Shown here: positions 22,780-33,850 of the stretch, piece after piece
Layout of the letters: every line of letters begins with the position of its first letter
Numbering within the stretch: the first letter of the stretch is position 1
NCBI GenBank assembly: GCA_021014325.1
Contig: CM037461.1
Span: 11,189,501-11,253,500 of the forward strand
Length of the DNA stretch: 64,000 nucleotides
Source: Plazaster borealis
Lineage: Eukaryota > Echinodermata > Asteroidea > Forcipulatida > Labidiasteridae
Direction of reading: 5' to 3'
The notes under the pieces: model-generated
The model's input: only the letters and a program-made list of their open reading frames with translations
What the model was told of the DNA's origin: nothing
Database searches by the model: none
Translations under genes and position numbers: made by a program

Positions 22780-23275
22780 TGGGCGTACAACACACCCAAC
22801 AAATTTAGCCAATATGGCTTCTTTTCAATGTACACGTGACCTCAACCATTACTGGGCACCAAGCCCGAAGTAATTACTTGGCAAACAATTGCCAAGCCAC
22901 AAATTGGCACACCTGGCATCTTTTAACCGACACGAGACGCCACCATTAATGGGCACCATGCCCATATTAATTATTTGGCAAACCAAATGCCAAACCACAC
23001 ATTGGCACACCTGGCATCTTTAGACCCAGCCACTGATGAGCACCACGCCCATATTAACTAATTGGCAAACAAATGCCAAACCACACATTGGCACACCTGG
23101 CATCTTTTGACCCAACCACTGATGAGCACCATGCCATATTAATTAGTTGGCAAACAAATGCCAAACCACAATTTGGCACACCTGGCATCTTTTGACCCCA
23201 CCATTGATGGGCACCAGCCCTTATTAATTATTTGGCAAACAAGTGCCAAACCACAACTTGGCACAATGAAACAAT
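22780..23275. repeat. 86-98 bp tandem array with internal inverted repeats
   Basis: ctggcatc recurs at 22,913, 23,011, 23,097 and 23,182. Each unit has ttggcaaacaaatgccaa (an inverted repeat), then ttggcacacctggcatc, then a 'ccacyattgatgggcacc' block. About five units. It lies at the 3' side of the Ngaro element and may belong to its terminal split repeats. Confidence 0.85.
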
Positions 23276-23596
23276 TATTTAACCTAGTCACACCTAAAAA
23301 TTATACAATGAGTTTAACCCATTAATAAATTAAGTTGTGAAGTTCCACCTTGGCACATGCGGTCGGAATTAGCCCCTGTGGTACATCAGAGCGCTAACAC
23401 AACTTATTGTTACAAGATCTTAATATAAAGAATGGGTTTGTAAGCTTATTGAACCAAGAGGTGTTCAAAATTGAAGAAATAGTTTGACAAAGTACATTTA
23501 CTTGCAACAATAACCCCCAAACTCAAAAAACTGTGTGAATCCGGTAAACACGCCAAACGCGCTAAGCGCGTCCCACAAGGGAGATCACTTTTTTTT

Positions 23597-24145
23597 TCAT
23601 AACACGGACAAAATACAAGAACGCAAGTTGTCACGAAACAATTGTGTACCCAACGGCGACAAATGTACACCATCAAAACAATACAGAGTCGTTTCAGACC
23701 AAGCAAATTGGGGATGATGCAAGCAGTGAGCGCCCCACCGCACATTGTGATTTTGCCCAGCGATTAATTGCTCATCGTTTCCGTTCAACAGCTGGTTGTG
23801 ACTCTGCGCCAAAGTAAAACACCCGTGGGAGTATATCTGACCACACAACCTTAGATGACGGAAACCAAGAGACAAATGTTTGCAATGCAACTGAAATACG
23901 CCGTCGCATGCAAAATTCATCCACTTCAATGAGATCGTTGGTGCCAATGTGAAAAATTATAACTGCGGGAGTTGACCCACGACATGACCGCAACAAAGCT
24001 TCCAAGTCATACATATGCGCCCCACTTTTCCCCTTCAAGACCACTTGACGAGGAAGATCAATGGAACCTGCTGCCCAATGGACGATGGAGTCGCCAATAA
24101 TCCAAACAGGACCTATTGATAAGTCACAGAAAATGAGGGAATTGG
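23597..24145 (-). pseudogene. SGNH hydrolase domain of the Ngaro element
   Basis: SGNH/GDSL esterase-fold domain of unknown role in Ngaro elements. Visible blocks are WIIGDSIVHW (block I with the nucleophile Ser, about 24,080-24,110), FHIGTNDLIEV (block III Gly-x-Asn, about 23,940-23,980) and DGVHLSPLGTQLF (block V Asp-x-x-His, about 23,620-23,665). The first two share a frame continuous from just after the recombinase. Block V is in another frame, so a shift lies near 23,800. It does not overlap the recombinase frame, which ends at 24,154. All three catalytic positions are still readable. Confidence 0.8.
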
Positions 24146-24153
24146 TATACTAA

Positions 24154-25000
24154 TTACTCCTGGTGGTCCGTAACGGATGTGCACAGAATTTCACAACTAG
24201 GTATAGGGCGAATGTAAGTAGCGACCGCATTAGAACGCCACCTGCCCATACTACGAACCTGATCACAAGGAACACCTCTGCTCACCGCTGAGGACGCCGC
24301 TCCAATACGAAAGGAATGAGCACTGATGTGCTCACAAGGCAACTTCGCAAACTTGAGGGATTTTTTCAATACTGCATTGAATTGAAAGCGAGTGAGTGGA
24401 GTACCATCGAAATGACAAAAGAGAGGGACGGCAATGGCAGGTCTCAGGGAAAGAAACACTCTCAATGTCAGTACGGGGCAAATAGCCTTGTTATCTGATT
24501 GAACTGTACATCTGCGGCTGACAATACCGAAGGTGGGACGCGATGACGAGAATCCGCCGCCAGCTCGCCTACCCGCATAAAACCAAAAATGCACAAACAA
24601 AAACTGCTTTAAATAAACAAGTTTCAAACGCAGAAGTACAGACTGCATGAAGCGAATGGGTTACTTGCAATAACAAAGGAATAGACATCGGCAAACGTGT
24701 GTCCGATGAAGGATGCAATCGCTGACACCCTTCAAGTAATTTAGACACCAAAAAATCATTCGTGGGGTCAGACCACCCTTGTAACTTGTGATAAAATCCC
24801 ACAGCAGAGACATAAGTTGTTATTGTGGATGGAGCAAACAGGCGCAAAGACAGCCAAGCGACAAACCGTTGAATGACGTCAGCCGACACCGGACCGTCCA
24901 AAAAAGGTCCCTGTTCCAAAAACTGACAAAACTTATTCCGGCCTGCAGCATATGTTTTATGTGTATTGGATGCCATTGCAGCTCTGAAAATCCTATCAAT
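24154..25000 (-). pseudogene. tyrosine recombinase of the Ngaro element
   Basis: The enzyme would integrate a circular cDNA by site-specific recombination. The N-terminal core-binding half reads in one frame (24,569-24,976: HKTYAAGRNKFCQFLEQG, TITTYVSAVGFYHKLQGW). The catalytic half is in another (24,154-24,648), with HSFRIG (His111, Arg114 of that frame) and GRWRSNAVATYIRP (Trp137, Tyr145 as the nucleophile). The first catalytic Arg lies around GRRAGG. One base is gained or lost near 24,575, where the two frames meet. Otherwise the domain is well preserved. Confidence 0.85.
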
Positions 25001-25008
25001 TTCATCAT

Positions 25009-25156
25009 CTAGTGAACTAGGGGTAGTTCTGGCAACGGTGTCATGACTGCATCTGCCTGAGGAGCCGCTGCGCGGAAGCGTGTTTCCTGAAAACGGGACA
25101 AAGAATCAGCAATAACATTAAAAACCCCTGGGACATGCGTAGCCTTGAAACGAATA
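25009..25156 (-). pseudogene. C-terminal end of Ngaro RNase H
   Basis: The frame reads FKATHVPGVFNVIADSLSR, the typical end of DIRS/Ngaro RNase H (HVxGxxNxxADxLSR). It starts exactly at the inner border of the inserted MITE (TTAA 25,157-25,160). The rest of RNase H lies on the other side of the MITE. Confidence 0.85.
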
Positions 25157-25773
25157 TTAACCCTTTCAGCCCCAAGTTCTTTTGACATAAACAACTGCTG
25201 GGGCCCACGTTGTTTGACCACTCAAGCGTGAAGCACACATTCTCACACAACAGGAAGCTTGTGTTGAAAGATCGATTTTACAAACTCTATTATTACCTTG
25301 AAGGTTTCTTTTTTTAGCATCATAAGTAATAAAAATTCTCTTACTTATTGAATTTCCTTTCATATAATTTGAAAATCATTGAAATCAGCCAATAAATGTC
25401 CAAGTTCTTGGTCTTTGTTTCCCCAGTGTGTTCTGTAAACCCAAACACTTTTTTGCACACAACCATATGGCGCTCCATAGGTGTTTGGCATTTCGGATCT
25501 TTCCACTCCAATTTGAAGTGATTGCATAATAGCAACACCATTGTATTTTACCATCATTTGAAAGATCTGATCTTTCTCTTTCCAATGATGGTAAGCTTGG
25601 GTATGGAGGGTGAACATGGACAAAACCACAGCTGTTTAACAAATGGCCTTTGTGCTCAGGCTTGAGTGCTTTTTTGTGTGTTACCTTGGGCGACTATAGT
25701 CGACATTGGGGCTCAAGCAGGGTATAGTTAGTGCACAGTTGACTAAAGTTGCCACTGGGGCTGAAAGGGTTAA
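25157..25773. mobile_element. TTAA-flanked piggyBac-type MITE inside RNase H
   Basis: TTAA at 25,157-25,160 and 25,770-25,773 flank inverted ends CCCTTTCAGCCCCA. With one TTAA and the insert removed, the RNase H frames on either side abut in phase. The interior has no transposase. The insertion is therefore later than the Ngaro copy. Confidence 0.9.
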
Positions 25774-27091
25774 ACCTAAGACATGCAAGCACCAATGTGC
25801 AGATGAGATGCATCATTTGAGGACAATGAGAAGTTTGCTTGTTTATAATGTGCACCACCGCCGCATTATCACAGTGGAACAGCACTTTACGATTAGCCAA
25901 CTGGGGGGGACCAACACTTGAGTGCAACAACAATAGGACAAAATTCCCAAAACGCAATTGATGGCGGATTGCACAACAAGGAGATAGGCCAACGCCCTTG
26001 AACCCAGTGGCCCTGAAAGTAAGCGCCAAAACCCATTCTACCTGTGGCGTCGGTAAACAAGTCTAACGTCGGGTTCGATTCCCATTCACGGTTCAAAAAG
26101 GCAGAAACGCCGTTAAAATGATTCAAGAATTTGAGCCACATACGCAGGTCAAGCTTCGCCCCTGCTGACAAACATATCTTAAAGTGGGGGCGTGTGATAC
26201 CCTTCGATAGCGAAATGAGGCGTCGCAGAAAAGCTCGACCCGGGGGAATGGCTCTGCATAAAAAATTCAAAGAACCAACAAGGGATTGGAGTGCAACCAG
26301 TGTAATTTTAGGGCGTGACAAAACGGCCGTAATCTGAGCGATCATAGCTCTAACCTTGTCTGCCGGAACTTTAACTTGAGCTTGCAACGCGTCAATCTCC
26401 AAACCCAGGCATGTAATAACCTGCACCGGGCCCTCTGTTTTTTCTTGAGCCAATGGCACCCCAAGTGAATCACAAGCCAAAGTAAATGCCCGCAGCAATT
26501 TATTACACTCAATAGCAGAGGGGCCAACAAACAAAAAATCATCGAGATGGTAAGTAACAAGCGACGAGCCTGCAGCCCATTTAACATGAAATTCTAAAAT
26601 TGAACTGAATTTTTCAAATAAGGAACAAGAAATAGCGCACCCCATCGGCATGCACTTATCAAAATAAAAAAATGTGAAGCCCAGCAGCTCATAGTCAAGA
26701 GGTGATACAGGGAGAAGCCAAAAAGCTGATTTAATGTCCGCCTTTGCTAACCATGCATTGCTACCTGTTTGTAGCAACAAAGCCACTGCAGTATCAAAAG
26801 ATGCGTAATGAACAGCACATAGTTTATTATCAATAAAATCATTAACCGATTGACCAGCAGGAAATGACAGATGGTGAATAAGGCGGTATGTGTGAGGTTG
26901 ACGTTTTGGTACAAGCCCGATTGGGAACATTGCAAATTATCAAAGGGACGTTTGTGAAACGGACCTGCAATACGGCCCAAGCTAATCTCCTTTGCCAACT
27001 TCTCCCGCACCACTTGAGGGCGCTCGGCAGCCCGAGGCCAAACAACCCACGGGGCACATGCAGTCCATCAAGACATAAGGAAAAACCTTAA
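25774..27091 (-). pseudogene. reverse transcriptase and first part of RNase H, Ngaro
   Basis: The main frame 25,893-26,930 has RT motifs KADIKSAFW (residues 63-71), PMGCAISC (95-102) and YHLDDFLFVG (127-136, catalytic Asp pair). The upstream segment with EISLGRIAGPF is in another frame (27,013 downward), so a shift lies near 26,928. At 25,903-25,909 a run of seven G ends the frame, and RNase H (VLFHCDNAAVVHIINKQT, metal-binding Asp) continues one base over. This could be real decay or a homopolymer assembly error. The frame then runs into the MITE. Confidence 0.85.
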
Positions 27092-27167
27092 GAAAAAACC
27101 TGCCCCCAAAAGCCCAGCATCCACAGCTAACGGGTAAACTTTCGACCATAAAACCAAAACAGAACAA

Positions 27168-28445
27168 TTAATTGGTGTTGGAAGAACGAAAAGAAAAATT
27201 CATCCCCTTCGCTGCCTCTTGTTTCTGCGCCTGTGAAGCTGATTTTGCAACTTGCCCACTTTTCATCTGCGCGTGAAACCCCGATTTAGCGCCTTGCTGG
27301 GGAGCTCGCGGAGAGGAGTTAGCCCACCGAGATTGCCCACCAGTCCCCCGGCATCTAACTGCACCATGACCACTACGCATGCATTTGCTACAGCTGTGAG
27401 CAAACTTACATGCACTAAAATGACACCCTGCTAATCCGTTAAATGCATAGCACAATCCAGGCCTACTGGGCGGTTGAAAAGCATGAGGTTGCAAATTATT
27501 ATAATTAGCAGATGCACACCAAGAAGCACTGGCGGGATGTGGAACTGAAACAGCGGCCACTGTCAGCCAAAGTTCCGTATCGAAAGTACCCCACGATCGC
27601 CCCAGATCAGCCTCCTGCTTCAAACGAAACTGCTCGTCATATGTGCGCCAACCCAAACCAGGGTATTGAATTGACGCATTGCAGATAATCTCTGCATATT
27701 TCAACAGCTCGGCACAGCGTGTCAGATGTTTCATGGTATATATCGACACGAATGTGTTAAACGCCGATTGCCACATACCAAATGACTCAAATTTTTTGCG
27801 TAAGGGCCCAGGCTTTTTGATGACGAGCTGATTGCCCTCCATCACAAACTGCAAATTCTGATCCGGGGCTCTCGCAATAACCGCATTGGCGGTTTCTTTG
27901 TACAGCAGAGAAAAATCAACGTACGCCCCTTCCCAGATCTTCTCTTTGGTGGCTTGGGGGACATGAAATCCAAGTTGAGTAAACTTAGTAATGCCCAACT
28001 GAGGAAGCGGGACAGGCCGCGTTCCTAACTCGGTGTCGAGATGAGACCACTAGTACTACTACCTAGGTAACCTACACTAGCAGTAGCACCATTAATATTG
28101 ACGGAGTCGGGAGAATTAGCTAACAAACTAACATGACTATGACTAGTATAAACATTGGGCCCAGAATTAACATGAACATTAACATACTCACCACCCATTG
28201 CTGCCACTGGCGGCAATTGGGGCGGCGGAATCAAGGAGGGGGCTGGCCACATTTGATCAGGAATACCCCAGGCCTAAGCAGACAAGTTGGCATGTTGGTT
28301 GGCATGGTTGGGAGCACTCGCCGCCGGTGCACACGCAGCTGCCGAGGGAGCCTTCTTCCTCCTCTTTTGTGGGGGAGCCATCTCGATCAGCCGAACTGGG
28401 CAGCGCAGAGCCTGTTTCGGTCGCTGCATGAAACTTTAAACAGCG
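27168..28445 (-). pseudogene. Ngaro gag-like protein
   Basis: The best frame (27,168-27,998) has QLGFHVPQATKEKIWEGAYV, a helical middle and a Cys/His-rich end (CYAFNGLAGCHFSACKFAH, then CSKCMRSGHGAVRC, a CCHC knuckle for RNA binding). A basic Gln/Ser tail follows. Two shorter frames upstream (28,025-28,252 and 28,257-28,445) probably represent the N-terminal Pro/Ser-rich part, out of frame. Shifts lie near 28,030 and 28,255. Confidence 0.7.
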
Positions 28446-28460
28446 AAGTGAAGTCGTCAC

Positions 28461-29630
28461 AATGTCAATGAATGAACCACCAAACTGCCTGATGCAAAAA
28501 GTTGATTGTCGAACTCGAAGTCGAAGAGCAAATTATAAATATTAAAAAATTACGTCCGTCACTCACATCAGATCAGATGTCAGGAAAAGAAACTCCTCAA
28601 CCGTCTAGCAGATGATGATGATGGACAAGTCCAATGAATGTGAGTGAATCCAGGAAAGGAAAAATTAAATTGTTCTTCTAACGTTATGTCAAACTAAAAA
28701 CCGCACTCCGGTGGTCAGAAAAGATCCAAATATTGCAGATGTAAATATGAAAGTTAACATGCAATTAAACCAGAAATGACCGTGAAATTTCCGCAAAGCA
28801 AAACGATTTGTTGGAACAAATTCAATCCAATGACAAGGCCGATGATGCAGTGTGTCAAAGAAATTGTAGAAGAAGCAAACCAATTTTTCCAAACTACAAA
28901 ATAAAATTAATAAAATTATGTGTCCAGAAAATTAAAATTGCCCGTTCACTTTGAAAGGCAGTGACAAAGTGACCTTAAATCAGGACAGCCCAACCAGCGC
29001 TCCTAGCGTCCCTAACAACACAATGTATAACTCATTGGCTAAATGTTGTCACATCCCCACCCTATTGGCTAGCTGTAATACCCAAACAACATTTGTACAA
29101 TTAAGAGGACTGTAAAACAAAGCAATGTAAACAATTTGCCCGTGAAACATAATTACCTAAGTTGATCAAAATTCATGCACGTATGCACAGCATCCCCGCA
29201 TGGACAATACTCCCAATGTCAAAAGAAAGGCCGAGAAAAGTTACACGTTTCAATGAAACGGGCCATTTTGTCATGGTCGCCATCTTGTGGCCGTGGCCCA
29301 TCGGCAGGACCACGCCGATGTCGGCTTCAAAAAATCCCACTTCGCATCATCAGATTCCAATGAAATTCCACTATGAACTAGATAAAGGGTTGAATTAACG
29401 TCCTACATACCTTTTATTGTGTCCTGAAGTTGCGATCCCCTCTGCCTCTTGTATTCTCGCGCGCACAGTCACAGGCACATTTTGACCGCCTCTGATCGCG
29501 CAGAGTGCAACATCCCTACTCTGTTTCCCCACCCCAGGGCCAGTAGTCCTAAAATGTATTTCCTAACTAAACTTTATGTAGTATTGTAAAACTTAAGAAG
29601 GTACAACAATTCAACCCCATCCATGATTTT
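28461..29630. other. Ngaro 5' side and unknown sequence; no gene seen
   Basis: Probably contains the element's 5' terminal repeat, but I found no direct copy of the left-end sequence. Two plus-strand frames near 29,160-29,400 have no recognisable motif. Confidence 0.4.
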
Positions 29631-29639
29631 ATGATGCTT

Positions 29640-29760
29640 GGTACTGTACCTTCTGTCAATCCCTGCATGTCTAAGCGAATTTTGATTACTTCCTCGTTGG
29701 TGAATTGCTGGATACACGGTCTTCGTTAATGTAGAACAGTCACAGCAGAAGTCAATGGCT
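29640..29760 (-). pseudogene. small exon fragment of a DUF7869-like gene
   Basis: The minus-strand frame PCIQQFTNEEVIKIRLDMQG matches PCIQQFTEEEISSIR + LNVIDM, which spans exons 2 and 3 of the gene at 40,999-43,930. Just upstream, in another frame, CCDCSTLT corresponds to CKCKLNNGS. Here the two exons are fused without an intron. A GTACAG donor follows. Confidence 0.65.
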
Positions 29761-30500
29761 CTCTATTGCTCTACGTCGGGTACCGTGTAGGTATTACCCG
29801 CATAGAAAAAAAAAATCGCGCGACCTTGGGGGCTGTGAAACCGGCTACAATCCTGCCGAAGCGGCCCAAAGTTTTGTGACGTCATCGGGTGAACATCAAA
29901 ACTGCGCACGCTCGACGAATGGTTTTCACCTCTCACCCAATCAGTGATCTCTATTTTTTGATAGCTGGAAAGCCCGCCTAATTTAAATATCAAGTTTTCA
30001 GCCGTAAATTCAAACTGTTTTCGGCCACCTGACTATGGTGTCATACAAAAACGAACAAAAATGAACTTTCGATTGGTACCAAATCCAGCCGTTCGATGTA
30101 AACAGAAGTGCTCTTCGTTGCAGTGGAAATAAGCAACTTTTTCATGGTTTTGAAGGTTGCTGAGATCGTCCGGAAGGAAAATAATTGCGTACAAACATGC
30201 TCAAGAAAACTCACTTTTTATGGATTTATTCATCATTTCAAATAAAGGTAAGACCATGACAAGAAACATCAAGAATTTAATTACCCAAAACAACCAAAAT
30301 CACGGAATCGGTTTTTTGGTAGTGTTTTCTCATGTTTTGAGATGTCAACATGTTTTGAATGGCTAATTACACGGTAAACGCCATTTACTCAATATTCCTC
30401 ATTTCGATAGAGTGGGTCACACTTGTAGATCATAAACTTTGGCAAAATTACATAATTTTGTTATGAGAATCACACTTACATACAAAAACAGCATAGTTCA
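29761..30500. other. no gene seen
   Basis: Contains a TGACGTCA site at about 29,876-29,883, which may be chance. No recognisable coding motif. Confidence 0.45.
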
Positions 30501-30502
30501 AG

Positions 30503-30586
30503 TGTGGTGTGCGTCTCAGTTACGCCCGTTACCTCACCAATCATAGTGTTTGCACCAAGATGATGACAATTTAAATGCCATAACAC
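30503..30586 (+). repeat. inverted-repeat arm (partner at 31,815-31,911)
   Basis: cgtctcagttacgcccgtta and about 60 further bases match the complement of 31,815-31,911 almost perfectly. The match stops within a few bases of the LTR-like start at 30,587. Confidence 0.85.
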
Positions 30587-31230
30587 TGTATTTATATTGC
30601 TACTAGTCAAAACTTGCTGGATCCAAAATTGTTTATTGTGTGTGATCTACAGATAATTTACATCACATTCGGTAAGATAAAAACCTCATTGATTTATTTC
30701 ACGTATAAAGTAATTTTTGTGGTTGTATTTATTAAATATTATTTCCCTGCTCAGTGCTCTACTACGTTAAATATATTTGGCACCTCACGGAGGCCCGATC
30801 TAGTAACTGTTCCTATAGCACCTCCTTAGGGAGAGAGCCGGGGTCCAGTAGTTTTAACGTTTATAAAGGGACTATCCACGTCACCATTTATTGTAGAAAT
30901 TACTGCCAATTATTTGTTGTAAACCGTTGAGCGATTTGTGTGAATTAAGGGCAAGTACTGCTCTTGTGTTTTTAGACGCAATAAATCCTCTCTGTTTATT
31001 GTTCCAGAATTTATATCTGTTTCCCCTTGTCTATTATTCTTGCCAGAGTCGTCTGCCTTTAAATTAGGATATATTTTCCTCAAACGAACGTCCCCACAGA
31101 TTAATATTCAGCCGCTCGAATATTTGTTTGTTTTAATAAATTAACGATTTTGACCAAAAGTTCTTGGCTGAAGATCGTTTTCCTTTTTAATTACATCTGA
31201 AGGAAACAAACAAGAATTATTTTCGCCACA
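30587..31230 (+). repeat. LTR-like copy in opposite orientation to the Ty3 element
   Basis: Starts TGTATTTATATTGC and ends TTTTCGCCACA, so it has TG...CA ends. Its full length matches the complement of the 5' LTR at 37,017-37,632. It has a TATAAA-type box (ACGTTTATAAAGGGACT, about 30,858) and AATAAA (about 30,981). No PBS follows it, and no clean 5-bp duplication flanks it. Confidence 0.85.
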
Positions 31231-31814
31231 ATATGAAGACCACTGTTATGGTAGTGAAGGTGCAATCGTGTTTAGTGAAAGTGTTGACAAATTTTTCTGC
31301 CAAAAATGTCAAAAATGCTCATCTTGGATATGGCCCAATGCACAATATTGTGCATCATATGTGTGGCACACAAGGTGAAACATAAAGTTACTGCAATACT
31401 TCAATTATATTTTTATTTGGGATAACCATTAGGTATATTTTGTCATTCTACAAATAAAAAATAAATAGGAAACCAAGTCTTGCAATTCATCACATGTTCT
31501 GTTCCTATGTGTACCTAGTAACAAGTGTAACAGAGACGCACATTTTTATCTGGAGACCCCACATCAGAAAGGAGTCTGATGAACATTTTGGTGGGGTTGG
31601 ATTACTATTTTTTACCAAATGAAAGCCCAATAACAACCATGTGTGTGTAAGTCCTCAGTAAAAAAATTAAGAACAAAGGATGCGCACTGAACAACATAAA
31701 AAGTGAACACTGACACATTTTTTGTTTTTTTGTTGCACTTAACACACCATTTACAACACTGATGAGCTCTGATTTTATTTCTTATAACAGGTACAGTAGT
31801 TGAGTAAGTTAATT

Positions 31815-31911
31815 TTTGAGAATTGTCTTGTTATGGCATTTAAATTGTCATCATCTTGGTGCAAACACTATGATTGGTGAGGTAACGGGCGTAACTGAGA
31901 CGCACTTGTCA
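31815..31911 (-). repeat. inverted-repeat arm next to the Ty3 3' end
   Basis: Complement of 30,503-30,586. It begins TGACAAGTGCG on the minus strand about 30 bases after the polypurine tract, where the 3' LTR should start. Confidence 0.8.
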
Positions 31912-31940
31912 CCCTTAATGGGCTCCACGCCTTAATGGGC

Positions 31941-31948
31941 TCCCCCTC
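31941..31948 (-). promoter_or_regulatory. polypurine tract
   Basis: GAGGGGGA on the minus strand just after the integrase end. It would prime plus-strand DNA. A duplicated 'agcccattaagg' follows instead of the expected LTR start. Confidence 0.65.
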
Positions 31949-31956
31949 GTATATCT

Positions 31957-32796
31957 TTAAACGGTCATAATGTATGACCTGTTTCTTCGAGTGCTTTGCA
32001 AACGGTACACAACGTCTGATAGTTTGTCGAGTATAAGGAATGGGCCCTCCCACCTACTCTCAAGTTTTGGGCAGACGCCCTTCTTCTTAGCAAAGTTATA
32101 AACCCATACAAAATCGCCCTCTCCCAAAGATTGACCACTGACCTTGCGGTCATACCCCTGCTTTTGTCTCCTTGCACTGGCCTTAAGGTGCTCAGAGGCC
32201 CGCTCATGGGCACTCTGAATTCTATCTCTAAATTCTTCTGCATAGTCTAATTCTTCATCCACCTCATGTTTTGGGAACTCATTTATGAGTTCTATTGGCA
32301 GAGACGTTTCCCTTCCTAACATCATCATGTTGGGAGTCTCTCCCATACTCTCTTGTGGGGTTGAACGGTATGTAAAAGTAGCATACGGCAGTTGTAGGTC
32401 CCACTCTCTTTGCTTTTGGTTCGGTTCTATCATAGTGGCAATAATATTGATGAGAGTTCTGTTAAATCTCTCGATCAACCCATCAGATTTGGGGTTGTAA
32501 GGAGTCGTTCTGGTTTTGCGTATGCCTAACAAATCACATACCCCAGCAAACACATTTGCCCCAAAATTCCTCCCTTGATCGGAGTGTAACTCTGAGGGAA
32601 CTCCAAATCTACATATAAATTCTGTCACCAATTTCTTTGCGACAGTTTCGGCTCTTGTGTCAATGAGTGGATAAGCCTCTATCCACTTTGTGAAGTAATC
32701 ACCCACTACCAAAATCCAGCGATTACCATCTTCTGTCTCGGGTAGGGGTCCCATAATATCTAACGCAACCCTCTCCATTGGAAAGCCAACTTTCAT
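31957..32796 (-). pseudogene. integrase, catalytic core and C-terminal domain (Ty3/gypsy)
   Basis: DDE integrase core: Asp13 (ALDIMGPLP), Asp73 (HSDQGRNFG) and Glu109 (SDGLIERFNRT), spaced D-35-E as usual. The C-terminal part has a GPY/F-type motif (RWEGPFLILDKL). The true C-terminus (KQVIHYDRLKIYEGEP) lies in another frame after a shift near 31,985. The zinc-binding N-terminus is split: the His pair ends the upstream RNase H frame, and the Cys pair lies in the gap near 32,810-32,850. Confidence 0.85.
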
Positions 32797-32851
32797 TTGT
32801 TGGAGGGGTGCTCTGTTTCGCTTTGGTGGCGATTTTCTTTTTGCACACCTC

Positions 32852-33850
32852 TCACAATTCCTTATGCATGATCGGACAAAAATAGTGGAACTTCACTCGG
32901 GCAAATGTTCTTTTTACTCCAAGATGTCCACTTGTTTTGCCTGCATGTGATTCTATTATCACGGTATCTGTCAATGATTTGGGCAATACCACTTGCCAAC
33001 GTATTTGTTTACCATCATCACTTTCCCATCTGTGGTACAGTGCCCCATTCAAAACGTGCAATTGGTCCCAACAGTTCCAGTATGTCTTTACTGTAATTGA
33101 TTTAAGATCAATTGTTTCCCAACCAGGCCTATTTACTGATTGAGATTTAGCTTCAAGTATCCATGCGATAGGAGGGTCATTTAACTGCGCCTCTTTCAAA
33201 TTTTCGCATGTAATGCTGGAAACTATGGATTTAATTCTGGCATGCGCCTCTTCCCTTACTACTTCAGAACCTCTAGTTTCACTTATTGAACTGTCATCTA
33301 AGCTTTGCTCTTCCTCGTTTGGGAGCATACCGCACTGGCGGCAGGGTTTTCTCGATAGACCATCCGCATTTCCATGCTTCAGTCCCGGCCTATGAATGAT
33401 AGTGTAGTCATATTCGGCAATAATCTCTAGCCATCTGGCCAGCTGACCTTCCGGATTTCGGAAATTTGTTAGCCAGCGAATGGAACCATGATCAGTTCGG
33501 ACTATTATTCTGTTTCCGTAAAGGTATTGTTTAAAATGCCTTAGAAAAAATACAACTGCAAGGAGTTCTCTGCGAGTTACGCAATAATTTTGTTCTTGTT
33601 TTGACAGTGTTCTGCTGGCATACGCGATTACCCTTTCTGTCCCTTGCTGTTCTTGTGAAAGTACAGCACCGATACCAACACCACTCGCATCTGTGTCAAG
33701 GATATATTGTCCCTCAGATTGAGGATAAGCAAGTATTGGTGCCTCTTGTAAGCATGTCTGGAGGGTCTCAAAAGACCTCTCACAATCTTCGTCCCATACA
33801 AATTCTCTGGATTTTTCTAAAACGGTGGAGCGGCTTTCCAATGTCAGCAA
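32852..33850 (-). pseudogene. RNase H and start of integrase (Ty3/gypsy)
   Basis: RNase H motifs YILDTDASGVGIG (Asp52/54), RRELLAVVFFLRHF (Glu) and VRTDHGSIRWL (Asp). Then comes the integrase zinc domain start ESHAGKTSGHLGVKRTF and HYFCPIMHKEL, ending at a stop where a frameshift moves the Cys-x-x-Cys half out of frame. A shift near 33,820 separates it from the RT frame. Confidence 0.85.

Larger units (their letters stand above)
23440..28460 (-). mobile_element. Ngaro-type (DIRS order) tyrosine-recombinase retrotransposon
   Basis: On the minus strand the order is gag with Cys/His knuckles, reverse transcriptase plus RNase H, tyrosine recombinase, then an SGNH hydrolase. The recombinase replaces an integrase, and the hydrolase is a known Ngaro trait. 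There is no LTR pair and no DDE integrase. The element is dead: single-base shifts near 28,030, 26,928, 25,903-25,909, 24,575 and about 23,800, and a 613-bp MITE in RNase H. I could not resolve the split direct repeats; the array at 22.8-23.3 kb is the candidate for the 3' set. Confidence 0.85.

Noticed and set aside
22780..23275. CRISPR-like array
   Set aside because: Repeats of 86-98 bp are contiguous with no unique spacers, and the DNA is eukaryotic.
28133..28471. 112-codon plus-strand frame
   Set aside because: Antisense of the Ngaro gag N-terminal region.
29870..29890. TGACGTCA regulatory site as a promoter
   Set aside because: Single 8-bp match with no associated gene start; not supportable.
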